Of a stretch of DNA of 64,000 nucleotides, positions 8,302 to 20,200 are shown in pieces (the first letter of the stretch is position 1; each line of letters starts with the position of its first letter). A program made the position numbers and the translations under genes. The stretch is from Bryobacteraceae bacterium. GTDB taxonomy: Bacteria > Acidobacteriota > Terriglobia > Bryobacterales > Bryobacteraceae. The DNA lies in contig JAICJH010000007.1 in NCBI GenBank assembly GCA_025928545.1, positions 1-64,000 on the forward strand. Direction: 5' to 3'. The notes beneath the pieces were generated by a model that was not told where the DNA came from, made no database searches, and saw only the letters and a list, made by a program, of their open reading frames with translations.

Positions 8302-10272
8302 TCAGTAATTGAAGACGAAATCGACTTTGTTGTACAGCGACCACAGCAGATCCTGTGCTTCGGTCGTCCGGGTGGCTGTGTTGGACAGATTGGCGATCGC
8401 AGCGGTCATTTCCTGGGACGTCGGATAGCGTGAAAGCACCGCCAGAAACAGATTGTTGACAAGCTGTGTATTGGTCAGCTTGAGATTGGTAACAAGCAGG
8501 CTTGTCGCCGGAGTGGTGGTGCTCGTCCGGGTCATTATGAAAGAATTATTCATCAGGTTCAGAGCCTGAAGGATGGAGCCGTCTTCGGTGCGCGGCTGAT
8601 CGTCCCGATTGCCTCGCTGGAACGAATCAAGGAAGGTGCTGATGTTGCCGCTCGTGCCGTCGGGAATTCCAAGCGGCTCGGGAAATTGCATCGCGAAGTT
8701 CAGGGTGCCGTAAGTGGCCGGATTGTAGGTTGGCAGGATATTGCTGGCCACAGCTACCGCATCGTGAATCTCTTCGCCCCAGAGGCGGCGAACCATTTTG
8801 CGGGCGTAGAGGGAATACCAGGAATCGTTCCAGGTCCCGTTGTAACGGGAGGAAAGCTGGTAGGCCTTCGAATTCACGATTTGGCGCATCAGCCATTGCA
8901 GGTCATAGTTATTGGCAATGAACGCCTGTGCCAGTGAATTCAGCAGGCGCGGATTAGAGGGCTGGAGCGTCCACGGCGCGGGTGGCGGCTTATCGGGATC
9001 GAGCCGCATGGGATCGAAGGTATCGGGCGGATCGACCAGGCCGACACCGAAGAAATACGCCCACATGTAGTTCACTGTGGCGCGGGCGAATTGAGGATCC
9101 GCCGTGATCATGCGGGCAAATGCGGCCCGGTAGTTTTCTCCGGCTTGCGGTGTTTCGCCGGTGAAGATGTAGGCGGGAGGAATACTTTTTACTGTCCCGA
9201 CCGGCTGCCGGGCCGGGCGATTTCCTGTCGTAGTATTCAGCGAGTAAACGCCGCTGGCCTTGGTCGAGGTATCGGTGACTGTCCAGTACCGTTGGTTTGA
9301 GCCGGTGGCGATCGGAGTAGCAAAAGTGTAAGTGTGAGACAGGAAAGCAGCCATGCCCCATGCCCCCACCCGCGTCTGGCGACCGCCCCACAGACTCAGA
9401 GTTGTCAGGTGGCCCGCACCGTTATGGCAGAGGAGGCAATTCTGGTGGGCGATGCCGAGGAATGTATCGACGATGTTGGCTGTCTGTTGGTCGAAAATAT
9501 CCTGCTGGGGCCCTCCGGTAACGACGCCACCCACGTTGTAATTTATTTCGCCGGTGGTGTAACTGGTATCGCCGGAGGAGGAGATCAGTTCGCGGCTCAT
9601 CTGATCGTAGGGCTTATTGGCTACAAGTGAATTCTTGATGTAGTCATGGAACGCCAGCACGCCCGCGCGTTCGCGGCGGATCTGCGAATTCGCTGAATTG
9701 TTCTTGTACTGATCGCCGAAATACATCGTCCACTTATCGACCCATTGAGGCGAGGCGATGAGCTGATCGACCAGAGCGGCGCGCTTAGTGGGAGAGGTGT
9801 CGGCAACGAAGGCAAGCACTTTAGCCGGGTCGGGAATGCGACCTGTGAGATCGAGAGAGGCGCGGCGGATGAACTCAAAGTCCGTTGTGGTATCGGCCGG
9901 CTGGACACCCGCATCCTGAATTGCGCTGAAGATGTACTGGTCGATCATGCCAAGCTGGCCTTCAGCCATGGCGCCGCCGGTCCGGGTACCTCCCGGAACG
10001 CCGGGCATGGCATTGGCGACGATGGATGTCATGGCAGCTAAGCGCGTCGCGTTGGGACTCGCGAGCGCCTGACGTTTTGGACCGCGTTCATTGCCCACGC
10101 CTTCATTGAGGGCGTACTTAGCGTGGTCGGGTCCGAAGAACGTACAGATAGCTTCGGCGAAGCTTGATTGCGGGTTGAGCTCTTCGAGATTCTGGGCTTT
10201 CAGCAACAAGCCGCAGCTACCGGCAACAACCGTAACCGCGGTAGCGGTTAGTAACAAGTTACGTCGATGCAA
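8302..10272 (-). CDS. DUF1549/DUF1553 protein with a c-type haem motif
   Basis: About 656 residues. DUF1549 lies near residues 110-330 (FIRRASLDLTGRIPDP) and DUF1553 near 370-650 (RTEDGSILQALNLMNN). Between them, at about residues 279-283, is CLLCH, a single CxxCH haem-attachment motif. An N-terminal hydrophobic segment after HRRNLLL indicates export. Such proteins are common in Planctomycetes and Acidobacteria next to DUF1501 partners, and no activity is established. Start choice: a TTG at 10272 sits 6 bases behind GGAGG; a GTG at 10287 would add five residues. It is the first gene of the operon continued by the DUF1501 and TIGR03437 genes. Confidence 0.86.
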   Translation of the reverse strand: MHRRNLLLTATAVTVVAGSCGLLLKAQNLEELNPQSSFAEAICTFFGPDHAKYALNEGVGNERGPKRQALASPNATRLAAMTSIVANAMPGVPGGTRTGGAMAEGQLGMIDQYIFSAIQDAGVQPADTTTDFEFIRRASLDLTGRIPDPAKVLAFVADTSPTKRAALVDQLIASPQWVDKWTMYFGDQYKNNSANSQIRRERAGVLAFHDYIKNSLVANKPYDQMSRELISSSGDTSYTTGEINYNVGGVVTGGPQQDIFDQQTANIVDTFLGIAHQNCLLCHNGAGHLTTLSLWGGRQTRVGAWGMAAFLSHTYTFATPIATGSNQRYWTVTDTSTKASGVYSLNTTTGNRPARQPVGTVKSIPPAYIFTGETPQAGENYRAAFARMITADPQFARATVNYMWAYFFGVGLVDPPDTFDPMRLDPDKPPPAPWTLQPSNPRLLNSLAQAFIANNYDLQWLMRQIVNSKAYQLSSRYNGTWNDSWYSLYARKMVRRLWGEEIHDAVAVASNILPTYNPATYGTLNFAMQFPEPLGIPDGTSGNISTFLDSFQRGNRDDQPRTEDGSILQALNLMNNSFIMTRTSTTTPATSLLVTNLKLTNTQLVNNLFLAVLSRYPTSQEMTAAIANLSNTATRTTEAQDLLWSLYNKVDFVFNY

Positions 10273-10372
10273 TGGAACCCTCCCCACACTACTGGATACA
10301 CAAACACAGTATCCGGCATTTTCACTCGGTTTCTATGAAGAATTTAGCCTCGGAGGCGCTTATTAACAAAAT

Positions 10373-11890
10373 CTAATGGCGGAAGTGCCGGACCCCGGTA
10401 AGGACCATGGCTACTCCCAGGCGGTCGGCTGCTGCTATGACATCGCCATCGTTGACGGAGCCACCCGGCTGTATAAATGCGGTTGCACCGTTGGCCACCG
10501 CCTTTTCCAGACCATCGGGAAACGGGAAGAAGGCGTCGGACCCGACAACGCTGCCGCTGAGCGGCAGATGTGCTTTGATTGCCGCAATATGCACGGAATC
10601 GACGCGGCTCATCTGCCCTGCCCCGACCGCCACAGTCTGGCCCGATTTTGCGTAAACGATGGCATTCGACTTTACGTGTTTTACCACTTTCCAGGCGAAT
10701 TCGAGAGCCTTCCACTCGTCCTCGGTGGGGGTTCGTTTTGTCTTTACGACGGTGGACGCCCGGTCAAAGCCGGGTAGGTCGGCGGTCTGGGCGAGGTACC
10801 CGCCTGAAATGCTCTTCACAACCAGCGGATCGACGGTGTGATTGATTTTGACGAGGCGAAGGTTCTTTTTGGCCTTCAGGATGGCGAGGGCCGCTTCCGA
10901 AAAGCCTGGGGCGGCGATGGCTTCCACAAAGAGTTTGGCGACTTCGCCCGCCGTTTCCTCATCGACCTCGCGGTTGAGGCCGATTACGCCTCCAAACGCC
11001 GAAACGGGGTCGCAGGCGAGCGCCATCCGGTAGGCCTCGGCGAGCGATTCGTGTTCTCCGCAACCGGCTGGGTTGGTGTGTTTGATGATTGCCGCGGCCG
11101 GATTGGAAAACTCGGCAACCAGCTGCCAACAGGCATCGAGATCGACGAGGTTGTTGTAGGAGAGTTCCTTGCCGTGGAGTTGCTCGCAGCCGGCGATGCC
11201 CAGGTTGCCTTTCGAATAGAGTGCGGCCTGCTGGTGGGGGTTTTCGCCATAGCGAAGGCTCATGCGGCGCGGAACCCGGATATCCAGTGTGGCGGGCAGC
11301 GCTTCGACGTCCTTTCCAATGGTGGAAAGTTTGTGACTGATCGCGCGATCGTAGTCGGCGGTAACTTTGAAGGCGTCGCACGCGAGTCGCCACTTCGTCT
11401 CGCGGGAGAGCTTTCCAAATTGCCGAAGTTCGTCAAGGAGGAGAGTATAATCGGCGGCCGAGGTCACGATGGCCACATCCTGCCAGTTCTTGGCGGCGGA
11501 GCGGATCATGGTGGGTCCGCCGATATCGATGTTTTCGATGAGCTCTTCGGTCGTAGCGTCCGCGCGGGCCGCGATTTTCTCGAATTGGTAGAGATTTACG
11601 ACCACCATGTCGATGGGCTCGATGGCGTGCTGTTCGAGGGACGCCATGTGACCGGGATTGTCGCGGATGGCAAGAATCCCCCCGGTGATTTTCGGATGCA
11701 TCGTTTTAACACGACCGTCCAGCATTTCAGGGAAGCCGGTCACGTCAGAGACGTCGCGAACGGGGATGTTGGAATCTCGGAGAAGCCTGGCGGTGCCGCC
11801 AGTGGAGATCAATTCGGCACCCAGCTCATGGAGATCACGGGCGAAATCGGCCACACCGGTTTTGTCGGTGACGCTGAGGAGGACTTTCAT
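10373..11890 (-). CDS. purH: Bifunctional AICAR transformylase / IMP cyclohydrolase
   Basis: 505 residues, normal for PurH, which catalyses the last two steps of de novo IMP synthesis in the cytoplasm. The MGS-like cyclohydrolase domain (residues 1 to about 150) shows [34 protein letters not shown] and [16 protein letters not shown]. The transformylase domain shows [29 protein letters not shown] and finally DAFFPFPDG with [11 protein letters not shown]. All are strong family signatures. The ATG overlaps the stop of a small upstream open frame (ATGA; see the intergenic entry). No other pur gene is in the window. Confidence 0.97.
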   Translation of the reverse strand: MKVLLSVTDKTGVADFARDLHELGAELISTGGTARLLRDSNIPVRDVSDVTGFPEMLDGRVKTMHPKITGGILAIRDNPGHMASLEQHAIEPIDMVVVNLYQFEKIAARADATTEELIENIDIGGPTMIRSAAKNWQDVAIVTSAADYTLLLDELRQFGKLSRETKWRLACDAFKVTADYDRAISHKLSTIGKDVEALPATLDIRVPRRMSLRYGENPHQQAALYSKGNLGIAGCEQLHGKELSYNNLVDLDACWQLVAEFSNPAAAIIKHTNPAGCGEHESLAEAYRMALACDPVSAFGGVIGLNREVDEETAGEVAKLFVEAIAAPGFSEAALAILKAKKNLRLVKINHTVDPLVVKSISGGYLAQTADLPGFDRASTVVKTKRTPTEDEWKALEFAWKVVKHVKSNAIVYAKSGQTVAVGAGQMSRVDSVHIAAIKAHLPLSGSVVGSDAFFPFPDGLEKAVANGATAFIQPGGSVNDGDVIAAADRLGVAMVLTGVRHFRH

Positions 11891-12213
11891 AGGGGAGATT
11901 CCAGATTATCAGGATTGGATGGTTTTGGGCGGGACGTTGTCGAGGCCACCGGAAACCGGGTTCGGAATGGGTTTCGAACCAGCACTCCTGTTGTGTTATC
12001 AACGACCTGGCGGCTTCGCTTGGTAAATTTCACTTTTTTCGGGAATTCGGGATTGCGGGTACCGGAGGCGCGTTTCCTGGCGTTATTTATCATTCCGATG
12101 GTTAGTAGACCATGGGAGGGGGTCAACTTTGCATTGCAAAGCTTGTTAGTGGTTTAGATTGTTGGGATTAAAAGTTGCAAATTGCTGTGACCACAACCTG
12201 AACGCGGAAAGAA
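11891..12213. other. 323-bp gap upstream of purH
   Basis: No confident gene is seen. On the minus strand an open frame of 68 codons runs from an ATG at 12093 to a TGA at 11887 that overlaps the purH start codon as ATGA. The product would be small and basic (MINNARKRASGTRN at its start) and matches nothing I recognise. Its third codon positions look less GC-biased than those of neighbouring genes, so it may be only leader sequence. The gap also holds a perfect palindrome listed separately. The purH promoter should lie here. Confidence 0.35.
12127..12141. promoter_or_regulatory. Perfect palindrome, candidate operator upstream of purH
   Basis: CTTTGCA-T-TGCAAAG, two 7-base arms around one base, lies about 240 bp before purH in an AT-richer stretch. 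A related TTTGCAA half-copy lies roughly 40 bases further upstream of purH (minus-strand sense). The shape suits a dimeric repressor. It is not a clear PurR box (ACGCAAACGTTTGCGT) although the TTTGC core is similar. The regulator is unknown. Confidence 0.35.
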
Positions 12214-14025
12214 TCAGCGGCCGGGTCCCAGTTGAATGGCGAGTTGCTGTTCGGTGAAGGCTTCCTGTTTGCGGCCTGTGGCGTCCAGAATCTTTCCGAG
12301 AAAAAGATGAGGCTTGTACCAGTTTGGCGCCAGCGCTATTGAAGTTCTTGCCTCGGACTCAGCCCGCACGATGTCTCCGCTGGTGATCGCCAGCATCGAT
12401 GCCTGATAGGCTGCGCTGTACCTTTGATCGCCGTACTTTTCCGCTGACTGTGCGGCGTCTGCGGACAACGTCCACGCCTTTGCTGTATCGGGAGTGTTTA
12501 CCAACGCTCTGGCTAACGACGCGAACTGTTGCGATATGGAGAGCTCGTAGCCCGGTACGGGAAGTCCGAGAGTCCATTGCGACGCTTTGGCATAGATCCA
12601 GCCGGCCCGATCCGCATCCCTGCGCGCGATTGCGATGGGGAGTCCCGCATAGAGGGCATCGGGAACACTCAAGGCGATACCTGTGGCTAGAAAAATAACT
12701 GCGAGTACCATGGCGGGCAACAGAAGAACGCGCGACACCATCCGGTTCACGGGCATGGCTGCGGTTTGAACATCAGCGAGCGATAAAGCGAGTGAAATAC
12801 CGGTAATCGACCAGAGGTAAATCGCCTCCACGATAGTCAGCGAAACAAATGCCGAACTAATCAGAATTCCTGCAATAGCTGCCTGTAAACCAGCCTGGGT
12901 CACGTGTCCTGACTGCGACCTGGGGCTCGGTCCGGCAAGTCCGAGGATAAAGACGCCAGCCAAGATGAGCACGCCGGGCAGCCCTTGTGCGCAGGCGGCG
13001 TCCAGCAATGCATTGTGAGGCGTCTCCATATAGAAATCCGGATAAGCCCGGGAGGTTTCCGCCGATTCAATTTTGCGGAATTCGCCCCCAAAAGTCTCCG
13101 GCCCGGTACCGAGGACAGGGTTCGCGGCCACAATCCGGGCAGACTCCCGCCATACGGCGAGCCTGGGACCGCCTGGATCTTCGCGCCACTGGACGAATCT
13201 GTGCCGGATCCATTGTCCGGCAGGCGAAAACGTAACAGCGGAGATAACAACGAGCACGATCAACGCCGCACCCGCCAATTGGCGTCTGATCGAGCGCGCG
13301 TGCCGGCCCTGAATGCGAAGCATGAAGAAAAGACCGCCGATGACGAGGGCAAGGAGAGCCCCGCGGCTTCCGGATAAAAAGATTGCAGTGACGGATAAGG
13401 ATGCCACGGCTGCATGCAACTTCCTCCACGCCGCGCTGTCGTCGCTCGTCGCGCATGCGATGGCAATCAGACAGACGGGCGTCAGCCAGGCTGCGAAATA
13501 AATGGCATGGCCCATGGTGGCCGGGGGCCGAACGATGCCGCCCAAATACTCGATTCTGTAGAGAGCGCGGTCGAGAAAAGGATCTATTCCAAGGTATTGC
13601 AGAATTCCGTATATGGATGCCACTCCACCACTGATCGTGGTCGCGCGGAAGAGCGTGTCAGGCCATTGCCGATCGAGAGCTGCGGTCCCGGCGAATGCAA
13701 GCGCCACGATTAATACGGCAAGCTGTTGCGTGGCGCCGAAGCGACGCCAGACACTGCCAAAAACCGAGAGTCCGGGTTGATGCGAGGCGACTGTTGAGAG
13801 GAGAAGCGATGCGCACTGGGCGGTGGCAAGGAGCAGGAAAAGCTTGCCTGCAGTGGAGTTCCAAAGGCGGCCAATTCCGCGCGACCAATGCGGGAGCAGG
13901 AAAAGCAGGGCTGTGGTTGCGAAAAACTCGGTGAGGACTTTAGGGATTACGTCATGGCTGAGGAAGACTCCGTTGAGCATGCATACCGGCGTAACAGCGA
14001 GTGCAACCAGGAGTGCTGTTTTCAT
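12214..14025 (-). CDS. O-antigen ligase / O-oligosaccharyltransferase-like membrane protein with C-terminal TPR
   Basis: About 603 residues with roughly 12 hydrophobic helices. The Wzy_C-type pattern is seen in the middle: ALFLSGSRGALLA-like sequence (AIFLSGSRGALLALVIGG), then ARIVAANPVLGTGPETFG and YMETPHNALLDAACAQGLPG, with the conserved His in PHNALLD. The last 120 residues are soluble and helical, with a TPR-like end (WYKPHLFLGKILDATGR). Family members either ligate O-antigen, polymerise polysaccharide or transfer glycans to Ser/Thr of exported proteins (PglL type). Which one applies cannot be decided from sequence. The ATG at 14025 was chosen because the first hydrophobic helix starts there; the frame is open back to an ATG at 14115. 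It is divergent from the first giant NHL gene. Confidence 0.78.
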   Translation of the reverse strand: MKTALLVALAVTPVCMLNGVFLSHDVIPKVLTEFFATTALLFLLPHWSRGIGRLWNSTAGKLFLLLATAQCASLLLSTVASHQPGLSVFGSVWRRFGATQQLAVLIVALAFAGTAALDRQWPDTLFRATTISGGVASIYGILQYLGIDPFLDRALYRIEYLGGIVRPPATMGHAIYFAAWLTPVCLIAIACATSDDSAAWRKLHAAVASLSVTAIFLSGSRGALLALVIGGLFFMLRIQGRHARSIRRQLAGAALIVLVVISAVTFSPAGQWIRHRFVQWREDPGGPRLAVWRESARIVAANPVLGTGPETFGGEFRKIESAETSRAYPDFYMETPHNALLDAACAQGLPGVLILAGVFILGLAGPSPRSQSGHVTQAGLQAAIAGILISSAFVSLTIVEAIYLWSITGISLALSLADVQTAAMPVNRMVSRVLLLPAMVLAVIFLATGIALSVPDALYAGLPIAIARRDADRAGWIYAKASQWTLGLPVPGYELSISQQFASLARALVNTPDTAKAWTLSADAAQSAEKYGDQRYSAAYQASMLAITSGDIVRAESEARTSIALAPNWYKPHLFLGKILDATGRKQEAFTEQQLAIQLGPGR

Positions 14026-14235
14026 TGCATTTTCCGGAAGTGTGGTGCGGCCGCTACGAAGAAGGCCGCCTTCGAGGCGGGGCGCTGAGCGGGCTTCTGG
14101 CCGGTAAACTGTCATCGCTGCGGATCTCAGACTAGTATTCCATTCTTAACCATTTTCCCGCCGATGTCTCAAATCCCACTAATTATTCATTGTAGGGTGA
14201 TAAAATTCACAGTAGCGAAATCTTATTTCCGCCGA

Positions 14236-17200
14236 ATGGAGCGTGGACGGCTGGTGCGGCTCGGCAAAAGCAGGCTATATTTCGTCATCGTCCTTACAGC
14301 GCTGTCCTTCGATGCGTCGGCAGCGACGCTTTCTCCTTCGACCTCTACGATTGGAGCAGCAACGGGAACTGGCAGCTTGACGCTGACGCAAACTACGGCC
14401 AGCGCCTGGACAGCGGCGAGTAGTGCGGCATGGCTGACGGTTACTCCGGCCAGCGGCAGCGGCAACGCCAGCCTTACCTTCACCTTCACGGCAAACTCGT
14501 CGCCGAATGCGAGACAGGCGACGATTCGGGCTGCTGGGCAGAGCGTTTCCGTGTTGCAACTGGGTGCGACCGGAGCCTACACTGCGTGGGGTTCCACGGC
14601 TTATGGCCAGATCCGGACGATTGCAGGCAACGGGGTTTCAACCTATGGCGGGGATAGCGGGGCCGCAACCCTGGCCTCTCTAAGCTTTCCGACCGGCGTT
14701 ACGGTCGATTCCAATGGCAACGTGTATGTTGCGGATACCTATAATAACCGCATTCGGCGCATCGATGCTTCGTCGGGGATTATCACCTCATACGCCGCAC
14801 AACTTTCGAGCCCGAATGGCCTGGCGGTGGACGGCGCAGGTAATTTGTATTTTGCCGATACGGGAACCAACCGCATCCGTCGCATCGATGGGGTCACCGG
14901 TACGATCACCACCGTGGCAGGAACCGGCGCGGGAGGATTTTCCGGGGATGGCGGCGCCGCGACATTGGCGCAGCTCAATTCCCCCAATGGAGTGGCGGTC
15001 ACAAACACAGGCGATATTTATATTGCCGACAGCATTAACTACAGGATTCGCCGTGTGGATGCGGTCACGGGGTTGATTGCCACGATCGCCGGAACCGGGG
15101 TGCCCGGATTTGCCGGGGATGGAGGTCCCGCCAAATCCGCGCAACTCTACTTTCCCACTGGCCTGGCGCTCGACAGTTCCGGGAATGTTTACATCGCGGA
15201 TAGTAATAACAACAGGATCCGCCGTGTGGACGCCCTCACATCGGGAATCACGACCGTGGCGGGCGGGGGAACCGGAACAGATGGCGGCCCGGCAAATGAG
15301 GCATTTTTGTCCGACTTGCGAGGGGTCGTGGTCGATCGCGCGGGTAATCTATATCTCGCAGATACCCACTACTGCCGGCTCCGCCGCGTGGATGGAGTAA
15401 CTGGGGTGATTACAAGCCTGATCTCGGGTTATTGCGGGTTTGGCGGTGACGGCGGACCCGCGACATCGAGTCTTGTCAGTTCTCCCTCAGGCGTGGCACT
15501 GGACGGTGCCGGCAACCTGTATGTCGCCGATGCAAACAATAACCGAATTCGATTTGTAGATCTGAGTACCCCACAAGTGACGCTCGGCCCCGGTCTGGGG
15601 GTCGGTCCGGCTGCCGGAACCGGAACGGTTGGTATTACCATATCGCCGGCCGCGGCAATATGGCAGGCGACCTCCAGCGCAGCGTGGCTGACGCTCACGA
15701 CGCCGTCCGGCGCCGGTAGCGGAACCATCAACTTCAGTTTTACTGCCAACGGCTCTGCCACCAGCAGAGCGGCTACGATCTCGCTCTATGGACAGTCCGT
15801 GACTATCACGCAGGCGGGAGCCGCAGTTGCTTTGTCCGGGTCCTCGGCCACGGTGGGTCCATCGGCAGGCAGCGGTACCGTCAACCTGATTGTGACGCCG
15901 CCGGGTACGTGGAGCGCTTCGAGCAACAGTTCATGGCTTTCGGTATCGCCGGTGAGCGGTTCAACTGGGGTGACCGTCACCTACACATACAGCGCGAACG
16001 GCGGCGTCAGCGCACGCACGGGCTTAATTGTGATCGCAGGGAAGATTTTCACCGTCTTACAACTTGGCACATCCGGAGCGTATACGGCCTGGGGATCGAG
16101 CGGCTATGGGCAAATCAGGACCATCGCTGGAAACGGGACTTCAGGCTATAGCGGAGATGGCGGACCTGGCCCGCTTGCTTCTCTGGGATCCGGCCTGCCG
16201 GCCATAGCTGTAGACCCAATGGGTAACGTCTACATTGCTGACGCCAATAACTTTCGAATCCGCAGAATGGATGCTGTATCCGGATCTGTTACTACGGTAG
16301 CCGGAAGCAGCCCGTGCTGCGGTTCTTACGGAGATGGCGGCCAGGCGACTTCGGCCTCCTTGTACTATCCGTCCGGTTTGGCGGTTGATGCCGGTGGAAA
16401 TATTTATATAGCGGACACCAATAATAATCGGATCAGGCGCGTAGACGCGGCTAGCGGCATCATAATCACGGTTGCCGGAAGTGCGACCGGTGGATTTTCC
16501 GGAGATGGCGGGCCAGCTATAGCCGCGCAATTGAATCAACCTGCTGGAATCGCGATAGATGGCATCGGCAATCTTTATATCTCGGATACCGGCAATAGCC
16601 GCATCCGCAGGGTCGATGCGATTACGGGCGTGATCAGCACCTTGGCTGGAACCGGCGCGCCGGGCTTTAGCGGAGACGGAGGTTCAGCAATCTTCGCTCA
16701 AATCTCTGGTGTCAGGGGCCTGGCGCTCGATAGCAGCACGAACCTCTTCATCGCGGATACCGGCAATGGCCGGATACGGAGGGTAGACGCGATCACCGGA
16801 AAGATTACGACGGTTGCCGGTGGTGCCTGCTGCGGGTCCAGCGGAGACGGAGGGTTAGCAACCGCAGCCTATTTGAGTTCGCCACAGGGAGTTGTCGTCG
16901 ACCCTGGGGGCAACCTCTACATCGCGGACGCTTACGGCTATAAGATCCGCAGGGTTGACAGCGCGACGGGCAAGATCAGCACCGCAGCGGGTTCCGGCGT
17001 TGCAGGATTTGGGGGCGATGGCGGACCTGCGACGGCATCGCTACTGAACTATCCCGCAGGGATCACTCTCGATGGCATGGGCAACCTCTACATCGGCGAT
17101 TCCACCAATTACCGGGTTCGCTTCGTGGATCTTGCGACGCCACAGGTCACGTTGACCTCCGCATCCGCGAGTGTTGGGGCGGTCGCGGGTACCGGAAATG

Positions 17201-20200
17201 TAGGAGTCGGACTGTCGCCGCCAGGCTCTCCCTGGCAAGCGGCGAGCAGCGCTCCGTGGCTAACACTCACCTCCAGCGGCGGCGTAGGCAGTGGCATCCT
17301 CAGCTACTCTTTCACAGCAAATAATACAACAAGTAGCCGCTCCGCAACGATCACGATCTACGGACAAAGGCTGACAGTCACTCAATCGGGAGCCACGGTC
17401 GGTTTGTCTTCCGCAACTGTGACCCTCGGCTCGGCGGCCGGCAGCGGGAACTTAGCACTTACCGTGAATCCGGCCGCGCCGTGGACGGCCGTGAGCACGG
17501 CATCGTGGCTGACCGTGAGTCCGGCGAGCGGTTCTACGGGCACAACGGTGACCTATGCCTACACGGCAAATACGAGCGCCTATGCGCGCGAAGCTGTTCT
17601 GCTAATAGCGGGCAAAACGGTTTCCGTTCTCCAACTCGGCGCTTCGGGCGCCTATACGTCGTGGGGAACCAGTTTTTACGGCGCCATCACAACCATAGCG
17701 GGAAACGGAAATTCGGGCTATGGCGGCGATGGCGGCGCTGCTACGGCCGCGGCGTTGACGCCCGGTGGAATTGCGGTTGACGCCAATGGAAATGTCTACA
17801 TCGCTGAGTCGAGTAACAATCGCATCCGCCGGGTGGACAGCGCAACCGGAGTGATTACCACCGTTGCGGGGAACGGCACACACGCTTTCGCCGACAACGT
17901 GTCGGCAACCTCCGGAGCGCTCGCAAGTCCCGGCGCGGTTGTTTTGGATGCAGCGGGTAACCTTTATATTGCGGACACCGGGAATCATCGCATTCGGCGA
18001 GTGGATGCCGTCACCGGAGCGCTCACGACAGTGGCGGGCAACGGATCGACGGACATTGGCGGGGACGGCGGAGCTGCTACCGGGTCCGGATTGAGCAGCC
18101 CGGCCGGACTCGCTCTGGATGGCGCGGGCAATCTCTTTATTGCGGATACCGGGCATTACCGTATTCGCCGCGTAGATGCGATTAACGGGGTGATTTCGAC
18201 GTTTGCCGGAAGCGGTGCATCGGGATACTCCGGAGATGGCGGGCCTGCCACAGCCTCCCTCCTGATGGGTCCCGGCGCGCTCGCGTCGGACGCTGCCGGA
18301 AACATCTACTTCGTGGACGGCCAGCGCATACGTCGCGTCGATGCCTTATCAAGTCTGATTTCCACTGTCGCGGGCAATGGAGGCAGCGGTTTCAGTGGAG
18401 ACGGTGGCCCAGCGACCACGGCGCAGCTCTTCAATCCCCTCGGACTCGCCCTCGACGCGCAGGGCGATCTGTTCATTTCCGATGCTTCGAACAACAGAGT
18501 ACGCCGGGTAGATGCAGTTACGCACGTCATCGCCACAGTGGTGGGTACGGGCGGCTGCTGCAACTCATCGGGAGACGGCGGTCCGGCTATCGCGGCTCAG
18601 TTGCAGCAACCGCAGGGACTGGCGATTGACGGAAACGGGAATCTCTACATCGCCGATGGCAATCGTGTTCGTTTTGTCGACTATTCGACAGCGAGATCGA
18701 TTCTGTCTCCGACGTATGCGAATGTTGCGGCAACTTCCGGCAGCGGTACCGCAACGGTAACAACATTGCCACCGGGCGCAAGCTGGATAGCTGTGAGCAA
18801 CATTCCATGGCTAACCGTCATTACTACCAGCGGTACGGGAAATGGAAGCCTCGCCTATAGTTTCAGCGCGAACACCAGCACGGATTCCCGCACCGGAGCC
18901 ATCACCATTTACGGACAAACTCTGTTTGTGGTGCAGGCCGGCGTTTCGGCCAGCTTGTCCCCCTCGTCCGCGGCGGCGCCCGTCACAGCCGGAACGGGCA
19001 CAGTCCAACTCACACTGACGCAGCCCGCGTCATGGACGGCCTCAAGCAGCGCGGCCTGGCTTACGCTGAGCTCTACAAGCGGGATCGGCAATGCCACGTT
19101 GACTTATTCTTATACCGCAAACACCGGGACCAACGGCCGGATGGCAACCATCCTGGCTGGCGGGCAAAAGTTAACGATCTACCAGGCGGGTACCGGTGGC
19201 ATCGTCACACCGTGGGGAACCACTTTCCATGGCGACATTGTTACAGTGGCGGGCACTGGCGTTGCGGGATTCAACGGCGACGGCGGGTCGGCGCTGGTCT
19301 CGACGCTCAACACTCCCACAAGTTCCGCTGTGGATGCGAACGGCAATCTATACATCGCAGATGCGTTCAACAACCGCATTCGGCGAGTGGATGCAGCGAG
19401 CGGAAACATTTCAACTATTGCGGGAACGGGGGCCGCCGGTTTCAGCGGGGATGGCGCTGCGGCAACGGCGGCCGAGTTAAACCATCCCAGGCGACTCGCT
19501 TTCGATACAGTCGGCAACCTGTTCGTCGCGGACCAGCTAAACAATCGCATTCGCCGGATCGATGTGGTGAGCGGGAAGATCTCCACGGTTGCGGGAGGCG
19601 GGTCGGTACTCGGCGATGGGGGAGCGGCAACTTCAGCCCAACTGAACGGCCCGATCGGAGTAACTCTTGACCAGAGCGGCAACATTTATATCACGGATAC
19701 GGCGAACAACCGGCTTCGTTTCGTGAACGCGGCATCGGGGCTGATTACGACAATTGCAGGCACAGGAACTGCCGGAATTTCGGGCGACGGCGGTCCGGCA
19801 ATCGCGGCGCAGCTCAATGCGCCTGTGGGACTTGCCGTGGATCCAGCCGGGAATGTGTTTTTTGCGGAGTACTACAATAACCGAATTCGACGAGTTGACG
19901 GGGCAACCGGGACTATCTCGACGTTCGCCGGGAGTGGAATAGCAGGATTCTCCGGGGACGGCGGCGTGGCGACATCGGCGAAAATGAGCGCGCCCTGGGA
20001 TGTGGCGATCGACAACTCTGGGAACTATTACATCGCTGACGACGGGAACCGGCGAGTCCGGCAGATAACGGGCGGAGTGATTTCGACTTTGGCTGGTCCC
20101 GGAGCTACAAGCGCGTCAGGCGATGGCGGGCCGGCGTTCGCCGCATTCCTCAACTTTCCGACTGGTGTGGCGGTGGACGGCGCCGGCAATCTCTACGTCA

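Noticed and set aside
10838..12157. Plus-strand open frame of 439 codons
   Set aside because: It is antisense to purH, which shows all its family motifs on the other strand.
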